Notes: generated by a model not told the origin, from the sequence alone. Positions 25,908-35,089 are shown, counted from the stretch's first letter. The stretch is DNA of 64,000 bases from Alistipes sp. (GCA_022782405.1 JALFNK010000012.1:37994-101993); one strand, 5' to 3'. Numbers and translations are program-made.

Positions 25908-27128
25908 TCAGACGACGGCGAATTTGTCCGCCAGCTTTTCTTTGAGCATGTCGACCTCCCGGTCGATCATCGGATGGGTCACCCGTGCGTAGATTTGGGT
26001 CGTCGTGATATTCTTATGTCCCAGCATTTTAGAGAGGGTTTCCAACGATACGCCGTTCGACAGGCAGATCGTCGTGGCGTAGGTATGGCGGGCGAGGTGG
26101 AACGAGAGCTGTTTGTCGATGCCGCATTCCCGGGCTATGTTTTTGAGGCTGTCGTCGATGGAATCCAGAGAAGACAGTTTGAACAGGTAACGGTTTCCGG
26201 CAAGGCCCCGGTATTTATCCAGCAGGAATAGCGGATAAGGCAGCAGTTTGACGACATATTTCGTCTCGGTCTTTTGGCGGTTGCCGCTGATCCACCAATC
26301 TCCGTTCGTATCCTGTTCGAGTTGCTCGTAGGTCAGCGCCGACATGTCGGCATAGCAGATACCCGTGAAGCAGGAGAACAGGAACATGTCGCGGTTATAA
26401 TCCTGGCGCTTGTGGCGCAGGCGGGTGGTCATCATACGCCGAAGTTCATCTTCGGTCAGGAAACCACGCTCCGGATTCGGGGCCGTATACTGGTAAAGGG
26501 CAAAGGGGTTGCGGGGCATCCAGCCGTTGTTGAAGGCGATCTTGACCACGTATTTAAGGCATCTGAGATAGCCGCAGACGGTCATGGGTTTCAAACCCAG
26601 AACGGATTTCAGATAGACATGGTACTGCTCGATGAACGACTGTTCCAGTTCGGCCAAAGGCATGTCGCTCACGTTATACTCCTTACGCATGAAAGAACGC
26701 AGATGGTCGATGGACTTGCGGTAGCGTTTCCATGTGCCATGGCTGCGGTCGATGCCGACACGTTTCCGGAGATCGGCGGTGAACTTTTCGAATGCCTCGA
26801 GAAGCATGCGGTATTTCTCACCGAAACCCAGGTAGGCATTTTTGACCTTCTCGGCCGTGACGAACGAATCCCGGTCGCAGATAGACTGATAGTGCTTGCC
26901 GATCTGGGTACGGATATTATCCAGATGGCGGTTGATCCGGTCGGCCTCGACGCTCCGGCCTTTGGCGCGACCGCCGCTGACTTCCCACAGATGTTCCGGA
27001 ACGGAAAGTTTAGCACTGAACTGCGCGATGCTGCCATTGACCGTAATCCGGCCCATAACCGGAACCAGCGCCGGTTTCTTCTCTTTGTTCCTTTTAAGGT
27101 AGAACAGAACCTTGAATGTGCTGCGCAT
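25908..27128 (-). CDS. Tyrosine recombinase (ICE integrase), IntDOT-like
   Basis: The 406-residue protein has an N-terminal arm-binding domain, a core-binding SAM-like domain (about 105-205), and a catalytic domain with HLARHTYAT (H-x-x-R), LGHKNITTTQIYARV (second His and the nucleophile Tyr) and KTETKYVVKL (Lys). The usual box I arginine is replaced: the motif reads FTGICYADM, as in IntDOT-type enzymes that lack it. It should catalyse integration and excision of this ICE. The element end is therefore expected just to the right of this gene. Confidence 0.93.
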   Translation of the reverse strand: MRSTFKVLFYLKRNKEKKPALVPVMGRITVNGSIAQFSAKLSVPEHLWEVSGGRAKGRSVEADRINRHLDNIRTQIGKHYQSICDRDSFVTAEKVKNAYLGFGEKYRMLLEAFEKFTADLRKRVGIDRSHGTWKRYRKSIDHLRSFMRKEYNVSDMPLAELEQSFIEQYHVYLKSVLGLKPMTVCGYLRCLKYVVKIAFNNGWMPRNPFALYQYTAPNPERGFLTEDELRRMMTTRLRHKRQDYNRDMFLFSCFTGICYADMSALTYEQLEQDTNGDWWISGNRQKTETKYVVKLLPYPLFLLDKYRGLAGNRYLFKLSSLDSIDDSLKNIARECGIDKQLSFHLARHTYATTICLSNGVSLETLSKMLGHKNITTTQIYARVTHPMIDREVDMLKEKLADKFAVV

Positions 27129-27439
27129 AAACTCTGCTTTTTAATGAGTGCAAAAATAAAATCCGCAGAGTCTTATGTCAAGATGAATAAAAGCGTAAGA
27201 GATTGTAAATCACTTTTATACGAAGAACGAGGCAAAAGAAACGAGGTAACGATTTGGAAATCGAAACCTCGTTTATCACTACCTTATTTGCTGCTTTTTT
27301 TAAATAGCCTCCCAGAAAGAAAATGCATAATGTTCTGATTATCTCTTACATTGCTTTCCCTATCGGAAAACTATTTATTTTACCGGAATCCGAAGGGATC
27401 CGGCACCGCATCCGGCCGATCGCCGGACAAGGATATGTC
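27129..27439. other. Probable ICE/chromosome junction region
   Basis: The AT-rich stretch between the integrase start and the next gene should contain an attachment site, since typical chromosomal genes follow. I cannot place the core because the other end of the element lies outside the window. It contains the hairpin at 27239-27274. Confidence 0.4.
27239..27274. terminator. Hairpin next to the ICE end
   Basis: Arms AAACGAGGT and ACCTCGTTT enclose a second pair CGATT/AATCG. There is no long T tract. It may be a terminator or a recombinase or host-factor site. Confidence 0.45.
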
Positions 27440-27682
27440 TTACTGCTGCTCGCTCAAGATGCGCATCGCCACATCGAGTATCGTCGTATCATCGAGCGTA
27501 ACCACACCGCCGTCCGGTCCCGGTTCGAAGTGAACCCCGACGCACTCCTTTGCCTCGTGGCTGCCTCCGAAATAGTTGCGGACGGTTTCTACATCTATTC
27601 CCAGTTCATCTGCAATACGTTGCGAACTGCCGCTCGGCAGCCGGTCCTTGATACGACGCAACTCGTTAAATGTGATAATCAT
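27440..27682 (-). CDS. Small helix-turn-helix DNA-binding protein
   Basis: The 80-residue protein MIITFNELRRIKDRLPSGSSQRIADELGIDVETVRNYFGG has an HTH at about 16-40, followed by VHFEPGPDGGVVTLDDTTILDVAMRIL. This conserved single-copy protein is common on Bacteroidota chromosomes; its targets are unknown. It marks the start of chromosomal DNA. Confidence 0.85.
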   Translation of the reverse strand: MIITFNELRRIKDRLPSGSSQRIADELGIDVETVRNYFGGSHEAKECVGVHFEPGPDGGVVTLDDTTILDVAMRILSEQQ

Positions 27683-27910
27683 ATCTGTTGAATTTTAGGT
27701 GTTACACTTCTGCACAACTAAATTAATACAATTTTGCGGATTTACAAAATTTCCGCCCGAAAAAGTGGCGGAAAATCGGAAAAAGCGATTATGCAACGAA
27801 ATATGCCGAAACGCACCGATCACATGCCGGAAAACTGCCGTTTCCAGCCCCGACTCCGGCCATACCGCTCTGCAGGCCGCATTGCAGAAAGAAACGCCAC
27901 CCCGGAAACC

Positions 27911-27941
27911 AAAAAGTTCCCGCGAAAATCATTTCGCGGGA
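27911..27941 (-). terminator. Terminator after the FKBP-like lipoprotein operon
   Basis: TCCCGCGAAA (27918-27927) pairs with TTTCGCGGGA (27932-27941); the minus strand then reads ACTTTTT. It follows the gene ending at 27972. Confidence 0.75.
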
Positions 27942-27971
27942 GCTCTCCATATTCGGAATCGAAACCGATCG

Positions 27972-29549
27972 CTACTCCTCCTCGGGCTCGACGTAGATTT
28001 CGAAAATAAGCGGCGTGAAGGGCGGAATCTCCGTGTTGATGGTCGTCGTGGTCTCCGAGTCGTCGGTCGACGAACCATAACCATACCCGTAACCATACCC
28101 ATAATAGGGATTGTAGTAGCCGCCGTAATAGCTGCCGTAATAGCCGCCGTAGTAGCCACCGTAGTAGCCGCTGTTGCCGTAATAACTGTTGTAATAGCTC
28201 AAATAATTGAGGTAGTCCCAATAGGATGACGAATAGCCGCTGCTTTCCGAGATCGTACCGCCCGAACGTCCGGTCGAACCGTAGCAGTTCGTCGAGGTGG
28301 CGATGATCGCAGCCCACTGCCCGTACTGCAGGTTGGGAACCGTATAGTACCACGCCGTAATGGCGCCGCCCTTCTCGGGCGTATATTCGAAAGCCTTGCC
28401 CTCGGAAGCGACCTCTCCGTAGATGATCTGCTTCACCTCGTCGATGTTCGTATCGAAGATGAAGCCGTCGAGGAATCGGCCGATATACCAGATCTTCGCC
28501 GTACCGTCGAGTTTCACCGTATCGGCCTTCAGCTCCTTGATACCGGGATAGGACTCGTCCTCGTCGGGATGGAAACGCTTGACGAGCGCCTCGTTGATCT
28601 GCGCCTCGAGCGTCGCCATCGACCCCTCGTCGGCATAGGGAAGGTATCCCGAAGCATAGGGTTTGGGGAAAGTCAGCCCCTTGACGGCCGGATTGAAGCG
28701 GTAATTGACATAGACCTGCGGAATGGAGTCGTTGGCACTGACCCACTCCTCGGCCACGTTATAGGGATGGTCCGCATCCTCGGGGTCCTCGGGAAGCGGC
28801 TTGGCATCCGCCGTTTCGTCGTCGTTGTCGTAGATCTTCAGTCCGCCGTTCGACTCCTCGCAAAAGGTATCGACCTGATGCCCCTCCTTCTCGAGCGGGT
28901 TCTTGACCGTATCGCAGATTGTCATCGTCACGATGAAGGGCCGCTGTGCATCGAGGGTGAATGTCTGGTTGTCATCATTCTGGCCCTCGTATCCGCCGTC
29001 CCCCGAAATGCCGCTCGAACCCACGACACGCGAAGGCATGTAAAGTACGACCTTCGCCCCTTCGCGGAGCTGGATTTCCGTATTCAGGCCGCGTGCCTCG
29101 GCGTAATCGGGATCCAGATAAAGCGTATTGCGCATGGCAAGGTAGGTGCCCTCGATCTGCCCGGAACTCATGGCGAAACTCTCGCCGCAGTAGCGGTAAT
29201 AGGGCACATAATGCGTGTATTTGGTGAAGGAGCCCACCTGATGGGCCTCGTCGGCACTGCGCGTAAGGATAATGTTGCCGCTCAAGTCCCGGCCCGAAAA
29301 ATCGAACGACACCCAGCACGCCGTATCGCTGATCGGCGCCGCATTCATGTCGCCCGCATCCAGCACATCGACGTAATAGCCGCCGTCGGACTGGTAGTTC
29401 TTGACCAGCTCGGGACGATTCTGATGCATCCAGGCCTCCAGTGCCTGGTTCTCGAACTTGTCGAACGATTCGCTCTCCTCCTTGGCACAGGAGCCCAGTA
29501 ACAGCAGGCCTCCCACCGCAAGGTACAATAAACGGGTATGCAGTTTCAT
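27972..29549 (-). CDS. FKBP-like lipoprotein with Tyr/Gly-rich insertion
   Basis: From the ATG at 29549 the protein has 525 residues: a lipoprotein signal (LLLLGSC), two related beta-rich regions and a C-terminal FKBP fold (IWYIGRFLDGFIFDTN, QYGQWAAIIATSTNCYG, and the last strand PPFTPLIFEIYVEP). Between the last two FKBP pieces there is a long insertion of YYGGYYGG- and YGYGYG-type repeats (about residues 455-505). Peptidyl-prolyl isomerase activity is possible but key residues are not all conserved. It is probably exported to the cell envelope and is expressed after its paralogue at 29593-30186. Confidence 0.8.
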   Translation of the reverse strand: MKLHTRLLYLAVGGLLLLGSCAKEESESFDKFENQALEAWMHQNRPELVKNYQSDGGYYVDVLDAGDMNAAPISDTACWVSFDFSGRDLSGNIILTRSADEAHQVGSFTKYTHYVPYYRYCGESFAMSSGQIEGTYLAMRNTLYLDPDYAEARGLNTEIQLREGAKVVLYMPSRVVGSSGISGDGGYEGQNDDNQTFTLDAQRPFIVTMTICDTVKNPLEKEGHQVDTFCEESNGGLKIYDNDDETADAKPLPEDPEDADHPYNVAEEWVSANDSIPQVYVNYRFNPAVKGLTFPKPYASGYLPYADEGSMATLEAQINEALVKRFHPDEDESYPGIKELKADTVKLDGTAKIWYIGRFLDGFIFDTNIDEVKQIIYGEVASEGKAFEYTPEKGGAITAWYYTVPNLQYGQWAAIIATSTNCYGSTGRSGGTISESSGYSSSYWDYLNYLSYYNSYYGNSGYYGGYYGGYYGSYYGGYYNPYYGYGYGYGYGSSTDDSETTTTINTEIPPFTPLIFEIYVEPEEE

Positions 29550-29592
29550 GTCTCGTTGAATTCTCATATTCCTCTCCATTGCCGCGAAGGTA

Positions 29593-30186
29593 TCATTCGA
29601 CAGCCTCTACGGTAAAAAACCACGCCACGGGACTCTCCAGGGGAATCGTACTGAAATTCTTGTCCCCATAGGCCATGTTGTAGGTCATGTACGCCTCGAC
29701 CTCATCGCCTTCTCGACAACCCAGTAACGCAAAACGAAGCCCTTTTAGTATGTCGCCGCGCATATCGAGCGTCAGCGGCTCGAAAGACCACGCTCCGTCG
29801 GCAAGCCCCAGCTCGAGATAAGCCTCACGAAGCAACGGATCGTTCGAATAGTAAGGGAAGGTGCTGTCCGTGATGTTCGAATAGGTGAAGACATAGGCCC
29901 GGAAGGTGATCGTAACCTTCAACGAGGCCCCGACCTCCTTCTTCTGGTCCCGGCCCGGAGCATAGTAATTCTCGATATACCGATAGACCGTGCTGCCCGA
30001 TACCGTATAGAAGGCCTGCTGCGCCTCCTCGTCGGCCTGCGACTCCTCGACAAGCGCCGGGGCGTGGGACGACTCCAGATAGGAGACCAGCTTCTCGCGC
30101 TGATTGGGAAGCACCTCCTCGTCGGAACAGGAGACGCCGCCCATCGCAACGAGTACGGCTAAAAGGTATGGCCACAATCTTTTCAT
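29593..30186 (-). CDS. FKBP-like lipoprotein
   Basis: Starting at MKRLWPYLLAVLVAMGGVSC (lipobox ending at C20) the protein has 197 residues. The C-terminal half reads LKVTITFRAYVFTYSN, GDEVEAYMTYNMAYGDKNFSTIP, VAWFFTVEAVE, which fits an FKBP-type fold (compare the AYG ... IP motif). A start at 30192 is equally possible. It lies 43 bases upstream of the larger FKBP-like gene. Confidence 0.75.
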   Translation of the reverse strand: MKRLWPYLLAVLVAMGGVSCSDEEVLPNQREKLVSYLESSHAPALVEESQADEEAQQAFYTVSGSTVYRYIENYYAPGRDQKKEVGASLKVTITFRAYVFTYSNITDSTFPYYSNDPLLREAYLELGLADGAWSFEPLTLDMRGDILKGLRFALLGCREGDEVEAYMTYNMAYGDKNFSTIPLESPVAWFFTVEAVE

Positions 30187-30241
30187 CGGCATAGAATCGT
30201 GCAAATTTACAAAAACAATCCGATTTCCGAACATCCAACGC

Positions 30242-30272
30242 AAAAAAACGCCTCTTCGTACGTCGAAGAGGC
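30242..30272 (-). terminator. Terminator of ruvA
   Basis: GCCTCTTCG (30250-30258) pairs with CGAAGAGGC (30264-30272); on the minus strand it is followed by TTTTTTT. Confidence 0.8.
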
Positions 30273-30304
30273 ACATCCGAAGCGATTTTTCGGATTTTTC
30301 GCAA

Positions 30305-30889
30305 TCACAGCCGCTTGAGCGCCATGCGCACCAACTCCTCGACCGTTGCCGAAGGGGTCTCGCGCAGCACCCCGCGCAGCACCTTCTCGGCCGCCGTGCG
30401 CGCAAAACCCAGCATGACCAGCGCCGCAAGGGCCTCGTCGAAGGTTCCGCTGTCGGCAACGGGCGCCGCGGCTTCCGCATCGGCGCCGAGCGCCGTGAGC
30501 TTGCCCGTCAGTTCCACGATGATCTTCTGCGCCGTCTTCAGCCCCAGTCCCTTGACATTCTTCAGCAGCACGGCATTTCCCGTGGAGATGATATTCTGCA
30601 ACTCGCGCGGCGAATAGGTCGAAAGGATCATGCGCGCCGTATTGCCCCCGACCCCCGAAACGCCGATCAGCAGGCGGAAAAACTCACGCTCGCTGCGCGT
30701 CGAAAAGCCGTACAGCAGCTGGGCGTCCTCACGGACCACATAGTGCACATAGAGCTTGGCCCGTTCGGCATGTTCGATGGCCGAAAAGGTTTCGAGCGAA
30801 ATATTGAGGTAGTAGCCGACGCCCCCGACATCGAGAACCGCATAGGTCGGAGCCACCTCGGCAACGGTCCCGCTGATATATTCGTACAT
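30305..30889 (-). CDS. ruvA: Holliday junction branch migration protein RuvA
   Basis: The 194-residue protein starts MYEYISGTVAEVAPTYAVLDVGGVGY, an OB domain, followed by the two helix-hairpin-helix motifs (LLIGVSGVGGNTARMIL, LKNVKGLGLKTAQKIIVEL) and the C-terminal RuvB-binding domain after a short Ala-rich linker (about 135-148). RuvA holds the junction while RuvB pumps DNA. The ATG at 30889 fits the family; the long upstream extension is antisense to the next gene. Confidence 0.97.
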   Translation of the reverse strand: MYEYISGTVAEVAPTYAVLDVGGVGYYLNISLETFSAIEHAERAKLYVHYVVREDAQLLYGFSTRSEREFFRLLIGVSGVGGNTARMILSTYSPRELQNIISTGNAVLLKNVKGLGLKTAQKIIVELTGKLTALGADAEAAAPVADSGTFDEALAALVMLGFARTAAEKVLRGVLRETPSATVEELVRMALKRL

Positions 30890-30936
30890 GGATGTCAAAT
30901 TTTGATCGCAGAGAGGCAAAAATAAAGATTTTTTCC

Positions 30937-30944
30937 TACCTTTG
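30937..30944 (+). promoter_or_regulatory. -7 element TACCTTTG of the Skp-like gene
   Basis: Exact TAnnTTTG match 44 bases before the ATG. No TTG at the ideal spacing; a T-rich run (30929-30934) lies just upstream. Confidence 0.5.
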
Positions 30945-30988
30945 TGTCTCAAAGGAAAAATAATTACCAAAAAAACAGCAAACCCAAT

Positions 30989-31591
30989 ATGAAAAAAATT
31001 TTCTTTCCGCTCCTGGCCGCAGCGCTCGTCATGACCGCCTGTGAATCGAAAACGTCGGAACAGACCGCAGGCAGCACAGAGGCCCAGACCGAAGCGAACG
31101 CCCAGATCGGCTCGGGCGACATCGCCTATGTACAGGTCGAGGCGGTGCTGGCTCAGTGCGACCTCTTCCTCAACGAAGGCAAGGCCCTTCAGGAGAAAAC
31201 CGAAAAGGCCCAGAAAAGCTGGGCTCAACGCGAACAGAGTCTCCAGGCCGAAGCCGCTCAACTGCAGGAAAAGTACCAGAAGGGACTGATCACCTCGCGC
31301 GACGCCCAGGCGCAGCAGGAGAGCATCCAGAAGCGTGTGGCTTCCTACCAGACCAATGCCCAGAAGGAGGCGCAAACTCTCGATGAAGAGAACTACGTCT
31401 TCACGAACCGCGCCCAGGACCTGCTCCAGCGCGCCGTACAGGAGATCAACGCCGACAAGCGCTACAAGCTCATCATCAACGCGTCGGCCCTGATCGACGC
31501 CGACACGACGCTCAACATCACGCCCGCCGTGCTGAAGAAGGTGAACGAGCTCTACGCCGCCGACAAGAAGGCCGACAAGGCGAAAAACTGA
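30989..31591 (+). CDS. OmpH/Skp-family lipoprotein
   Basis: The 200-residue protein has a lipoprotein signal (MKKIFFPLLAAALVMTAC), a small beta part (DIAYVQVEAVLAQCDLF) and a long coiled coil (about 75-150, Gln/Lys-rich), the layout of the periplasmic chaperone Skp. It ends in a Lys/Ala-rich tail. In contrast to most Skp it would be lipid-anchored. A strong terminator follows. Confidence 0.85.
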   Translation: MKKIFFPLLAAALVMTACESKTSEQTAGSTEAQTEANAQIGSGDIAYVQVEAVLAQCDLFLNEGKALQEKTEKAQKSWAQREQSLQAEAAQLQEKYQKGLITSRDAQAQQESIQKRVASYQTNAQKEAQTLDEENYVFTNRAQDLLQRAVQEINADKRYKLIINASALIDADTTLNITPAVLKKVNELYAADKKADKAKN

Positions 31592-31613
31592 GCCGAGAGG
31601 GCGAAGACCGAAG

Positions 31614-31650
31614 ACGGTTTCCTCCCATAAGCGGAGGAACCGTTTTTTTT
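31614..31650 (+). terminator. Rho-independent terminator of the Skp-like gene
   Basis: ACGGTT-t-CCTCC pairs with GGAGG-AACCGT and is followed by eight Ts. Confidence 0.85.
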
Positions 31651-31695
31651 CGTACATTTGCACGAAAATGAAAACGAACTAATTTTTCCGAACCA

Positions 31696-32496
31696 ATGGG
31701 ATTCGTTCCGTTCACATTCATCGACTTCATCGACATCATCCTGGTGGCTGCGATCATGTACTGGATCTACCGCATGACCAAAGGCACCAACGCCCCCTAC
31801 ATCCTCTCGGGGATCATCGCCATATACCTGCTTTGGGTGATCGTCCGGGCGTTGAACATGGAACTGCTCTCCTCGATTCTCGGACAACTGATTTCGGTCG
31901 GAGCCATCGCCCTGATCATCGTCTTCCAGCCCGAGCTGAGAAGATTCCTCCAGATGATCGGCATGCGGCAAAAACACTTCAACTTCATCACCCGCATCTT
32001 CTCCTCGGGAGAGGACCCCGTACAGACGAACGTCGTGCCGATCGTTACGGCCTGCCGGGAAATGGCCGCAGCAAAGGTCGGAGCCCTGATCGTCATCGGA
32101 CTGCGCAGCGACCTGCGGCTGATCACCGAGGGCGGAATCACACTCGACGCCAAAGTATCGACCCCGCTGCTCGAAAACATCTTTTTCAAAAATGCACCGC
32201 TGCATGACGGAGCCGTGGTGATCGAAGGCGACCGCATCGTCGCAGCCAAGTGCATCCTGCCCGTAACGCAGAGCGCCGTACCCAAGTCCTACGGGACACG
32301 CCACAGGGCAGCCATTGGAATGAGCGAAATATCCGACGCCATCATCATCGTCGTATCGGAGGAGACCGGAAGCATCTCCATCGCACAGAACGGAAATATC
32401 CGCCACAACATCAACCCGCAACACCTGCAGCAGACCCTGCAACGCTATCTGGCCCTCAACACCCGCAACCAGACCAAGGACGAAGTGGCCGAGTAA
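31696..32496 (+). CDS. cdaA: Diadenylate cyclase CdaA (c-di-AMP synthase)
   Basis: The 266-residue protein has three N-terminal membrane helices (about 8-25, 35-52, 60-76) and the DisA_N catalytic domain with PLHDGAVVI and GTRHRAAIGMSE, the DGA and RHR motifs for binding two ATP. It makes cyclic di-AMP at the inner membrane. c-di-AMP controls potassium and osmolyte balance in bacteria that use it. A hairpin shared with the converging GH3 gene ends the transcript. Confidence 0.96.
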   Translation: MGFVPFTFIDFIDIILVAAIMYWIYRMTKGTNAPYILSGIIAIYLLWVIVRALNMELLSSILGQLISVGAIALIIVFQPELRRFLQMIGMRQKHFNFITRIFSSGEDPVQTNVVPIVTACREMAAAKVGALIVIGLRSDLRLITEGGITLDAKVSTPLLENIFFKNAPLHDGAVVIEGDRIVAAKCILPVTQSAVPKSYGTRHRAAIGMSEISDAIIIVVSEETGSISIAQNGNIRHNINPQHLQQTLQRYLALNTRNQTKDEVAE

Positions 32497-32598
32497 TCCG
32501 CCTTCCGAACAATACCGACAGGTGACGGGACAAATCGGCCGGTTGACGGGATAACGGGCAGGCAACGACAACCCGACACGCACCGGGAGATAACAACC

Positions 32599-32642
32599 GG
32601 GGGGGGGTAAGGACAAGGACAAGGACAAGGACAAGGACAAGG
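32599..32642. repeat. G9 run followed by five AAGGAC repeats
   Basis: Nine Gs (32599-32607) are followed by TAAGGACAAGGAC... with five exact six-base units from 32609 to 32638. It lies in the non-coding gap between cdaA and the terminator. Such arrays change length by slippage. Confidence 0.85.
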
Positions 32643-32703
32643 GGTGATCCGGCAAGGGAACCGACCGGAGCCCATGCACCCATACATCCGGAGCGATATA
32701 CGA

Positions 32704-32741
32704 AAGCGTCCGCAACCCGTAAAGGTTGCGGACGCTTTTTC
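32704..32741. terminator. Bidirectional terminator between cdaA and the GH3 gene
   Basis: AAGCGTCCGCAACC (32704-32717) pairs perfectly with GGTTGCGGACGCTT (32724-32737), followed by TTT on the + strand and TTTC on the minus strand. Confidence 0.85.
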
Positions 32742-32754
32742 ATAAGACTATCCG

Positions 32755-34989
32755 TTATTTCAACGTGAAGCCCACCTCGCCGCGGATATCGTCGGATGCG
32801 GCGCCGACAAAGGCCTTGAAGTCGCCCGGTTCGGCCACCCAGGCACCCTTCGTATCGTCGTAGTACTGCAGTGCCTCGGGTGTAAGCGTAAAGGTTACCG
32901 TACGCGTCTGGCCGGGATCAAGGGAGATCTTCTCGAAGCCCTTGAGCTCCTTGACGGGACGCGGAAGCAACGAGGCGCAGTCGCCGACATAGAGCTGCAC
33001 AACCTCCTGACCCGCACGCGCGCCCGTATTGGTTACATCGACCGAAATGCGGATCGTACCATTGGCAGCAAGTTCCGTACGATCGCTGCGGATGTTGTCA
33101 TAGGCGAAGGTCGTATAGCTCAAACCGTGGCCGAAGGCGAAGAGCGGCGCAATCTGCTGCTTCTCGGCCCAGCGGTATCCGACAAAGATGCTCTCGTTAT
33201 ACTTCACCGAATCGCCGCCCGGATACTCGCCCAAGGCAATGGCGCCATTGTCTTCCAGGCGTACAGGGAAGGTGAAGGGCAGCTTGCCCGAAGGATTCAC
33301 CGCACCGAAGAGGACATCGGCCAGGGCATTGCCCGCTTCCGATCCGGAATACCACGCCTCCAACACGGCAGGAACGCGATCGATCCACGGCATCGCCACG
33401 GCATTGCCCGAGACGAAGACTGCAACCAGATTCGGATTGGCACCGGCGAGCGCCTCGATCAGGCGGTCCTGATCATAGGGAAGCCCGAGTTGCAGGCGGT
33501 CGCTGCCCTCGGCATCCTGATTCGCACTCTTGTTCAGGCCGCCGACGAAGATCACGGCATCGGCCTCGCGGGCCGCAGCCACGGCATCGGCGATGAGGCG
33601 GTCGGCCGAACGCGTCTCGTTCAGATCCTGTCCGGTCTCCACGCCATTGAAACTGCTCGATACGTCGCCGACGTACCCCCGCTCGTAAACCACCTCGACC
33701 CGGTCGCCGACGGCAGCGAGGATGCCCTCCAAAGGTGTCGTCTCATGCTTGGCCTTCAACGAGGAGGAGCCGCCTCCGATGGTCATCATCTTCACGGCAT
33801 TCTCGCCGATGACGGCAATGCGCTTCGTCTGCTTCAGATCCAGCGGCAGCACACCGCCTTCATTCTTCAACAGCACCATGCCCTCGCCCGCAATGCGACG
33901 GGCCGCCGCGGCGTGTTCGGGTGAATTGAGCGATCCGAAAGGTTTGCGCGTATTCATCGCCGTGCGGAAGATCAGACGCAGCACACGGCGAACCTTGCCG
34001 TCGAGCACTTCGACCGAAGCCTCGCCCCGGCGGAGTAGGTCAAGGTAGGGCGCTGCCAGGAAGTAGTTGTCGTAAGCATTGCTGGCACCCCAGGTCAGGC
34101 CGTCGGTCCACGATCCGTATTCCAGGTCGAGACCGTTTTCGATCGCCTCGCGCGTATCGTGCGCTCCGCCCCAGTCGGAGATCACCGCACCGTCGAAGCC
34201 CCAGTCACGCTTGAGGATGTCGTTGAGCAAATAGCGGTTGTGGCAGCAATACTCTCCCTTATATTTATTATAGGAGCCCATGATGGCCCAGGCACCGCCT
34301 TCCTGAACGGCTGCCTTGAAGGCAGGAAGGTAGATTTCGTACAGAGCCCGGTCATCCACGACGACATCGACCCCGTGGCGGTGCTCCTCCTGGTTGTTCA
34401 GGGCAAAGTGCTTGACGCAGGCTGCCACGCCGTTCTGCTGCACGCCCCGGACATAAGGAACGACCATACGCGAGGACAGATAGGGATCCTCGCCCATATA
34501 TTCGAAATTACGGCCATTGAGCGGTGTGCGGCAGATATTGACACCCGGACCGAGCAGTACGTCCTTCTCGCGGTAGCGGGCCTCCTCGCCGACGGACTTG
34601 CCGTAAAGGGCCGCCATCTCGGGATTCCATGTCGCGGCAAGGCAGGTCAGGGCCGGAAACGCCGTGCAGGAATCGTTCGTCCAACCGGCCTGGTCCCACT
34701 CATCCCACAGCACCTCGGGACGGATACCGTGGGGGCCGTCCGTACACCACAGTTCGGGAATGCCGAGACGAGGAACTCCGGCCGAGGAGAATTTCGACTG
34801 CGCATGCAACACGGCAACCTTCTCTTCGAGAGTCATGCGCGACAGCGCATCCTCAATGCGCTGCTCAATGGGCTGCGTCTCGTCGAGATAGACGGCGACC
34901 TTCTCACCGGAGGGACGCGCCCCGCCACATGCCACGGCTGAAAGCACACCCCATGTCGCACAGGTTTTCATAAGCGTAGATTTTTTCAT
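32755..34989 (-). CDS. Beta-glucosidase-type glycoside hydrolase family 3 lipoprotein
   Basis: From the ATG at 34989 the protein has 744 residues with a lipobox (LSAVAC, C21). The GH3 barrel contains CVKHFALNNQE near 191-201 and the catalytic nucleophile D272 in VISDWGG. The second alpha/beta domain and a C-terminal fibronectin III-like domain (from about 640) complete the usual layout. It should cleave beta-linked glucosides or related sugars at the cell envelope. The 41 codons upstream of this ATG are not protein-like. Confidence 0.93.
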   Translation of the reverse strand: MKKSTLMKTCATWGVLSAVACGGARPSGEKVAVYLDETQPIEQRIEDALSRMTLEEKVAVLHAQSKFSSAGVPRLGIPELWCTDGPHGIRPEVLWDEWDQAGWTNDSCTAFPALTCLAATWNPEMAALYGKSVGEEARYREKDVLLGPGVNICRTPLNGRNFEYMGEDPYLSSRMVVPYVRGVQQNGVAACVKHFALNNQEEHRHGVDVVVDDRALYEIYLPAFKAAVQEGGAWAIMGSYNKYKGEYCCHNRYLLNDILKRDWGFDGAVISDWGGAHDTREAIENGLDLEYGSWTDGLTWGASNAYDNYFLAAPYLDLLRRGEASVEVLDGKVRRVLRLIFRTAMNTRKPFGSLNSPEHAAAARRIAGEGMVLLKNEGGVLPLDLKQTKRIAVIGENAVKMMTIGGGSSSLKAKHETTPLEGILAAVGDRVEVVYERGYVGDVSSSFNGVETGQDLNETRSADRLIADAVAAAREADAVIFVGGLNKSANQDAEGSDRLQLGLPYDQDRLIEALAGANPNLVAVFVSGNAVAMPWIDRVPAVLEAWYSGSEAGNALADVLFGAVNPSGKLPFTFPVRLEDNGAIALGEYPGGDSVKYNESIFVGYRWAEKQQIAPLFAFGHGLSYTTFAYDNIRSDRTELAANGTIRISVDVTNTGARAGQEVVQLYVGDCASLLPRPVKELKGFEKISLDPGQTRTVTFTLTPEALQYYDDTKGAWVAEPGDFKAFVGAASDDIRGEVGFTLK

Positions 34990-35056
34990 TTTTTCGGTTT
35001 TTTTCGAATCTGGTTCGGATGCGGCACCGACAATCCGGATCGGGTGCCACAAGTAA

Positions 35057-35089
35057 CAAAGATAGCGAAATTTCGGGAACAAGTGCAAA
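35057..35089 (-). promoter_or_regulatory. Promoter of the GH3 gene
   Basis: On the minus strand TTTG (complement of 35086-35089), 21 bases, then TATCTTTG (complement of 35057-35064). It overlaps the T tract of the secG terminator. Confidence 0.55.

Noticed and set aside
32609..32638. AAGGAC repeats as a CRISPR or coding repeat
   Set aside because: Six-base tandem units without spacers, in a non-coding gap; a plain microsatellite.
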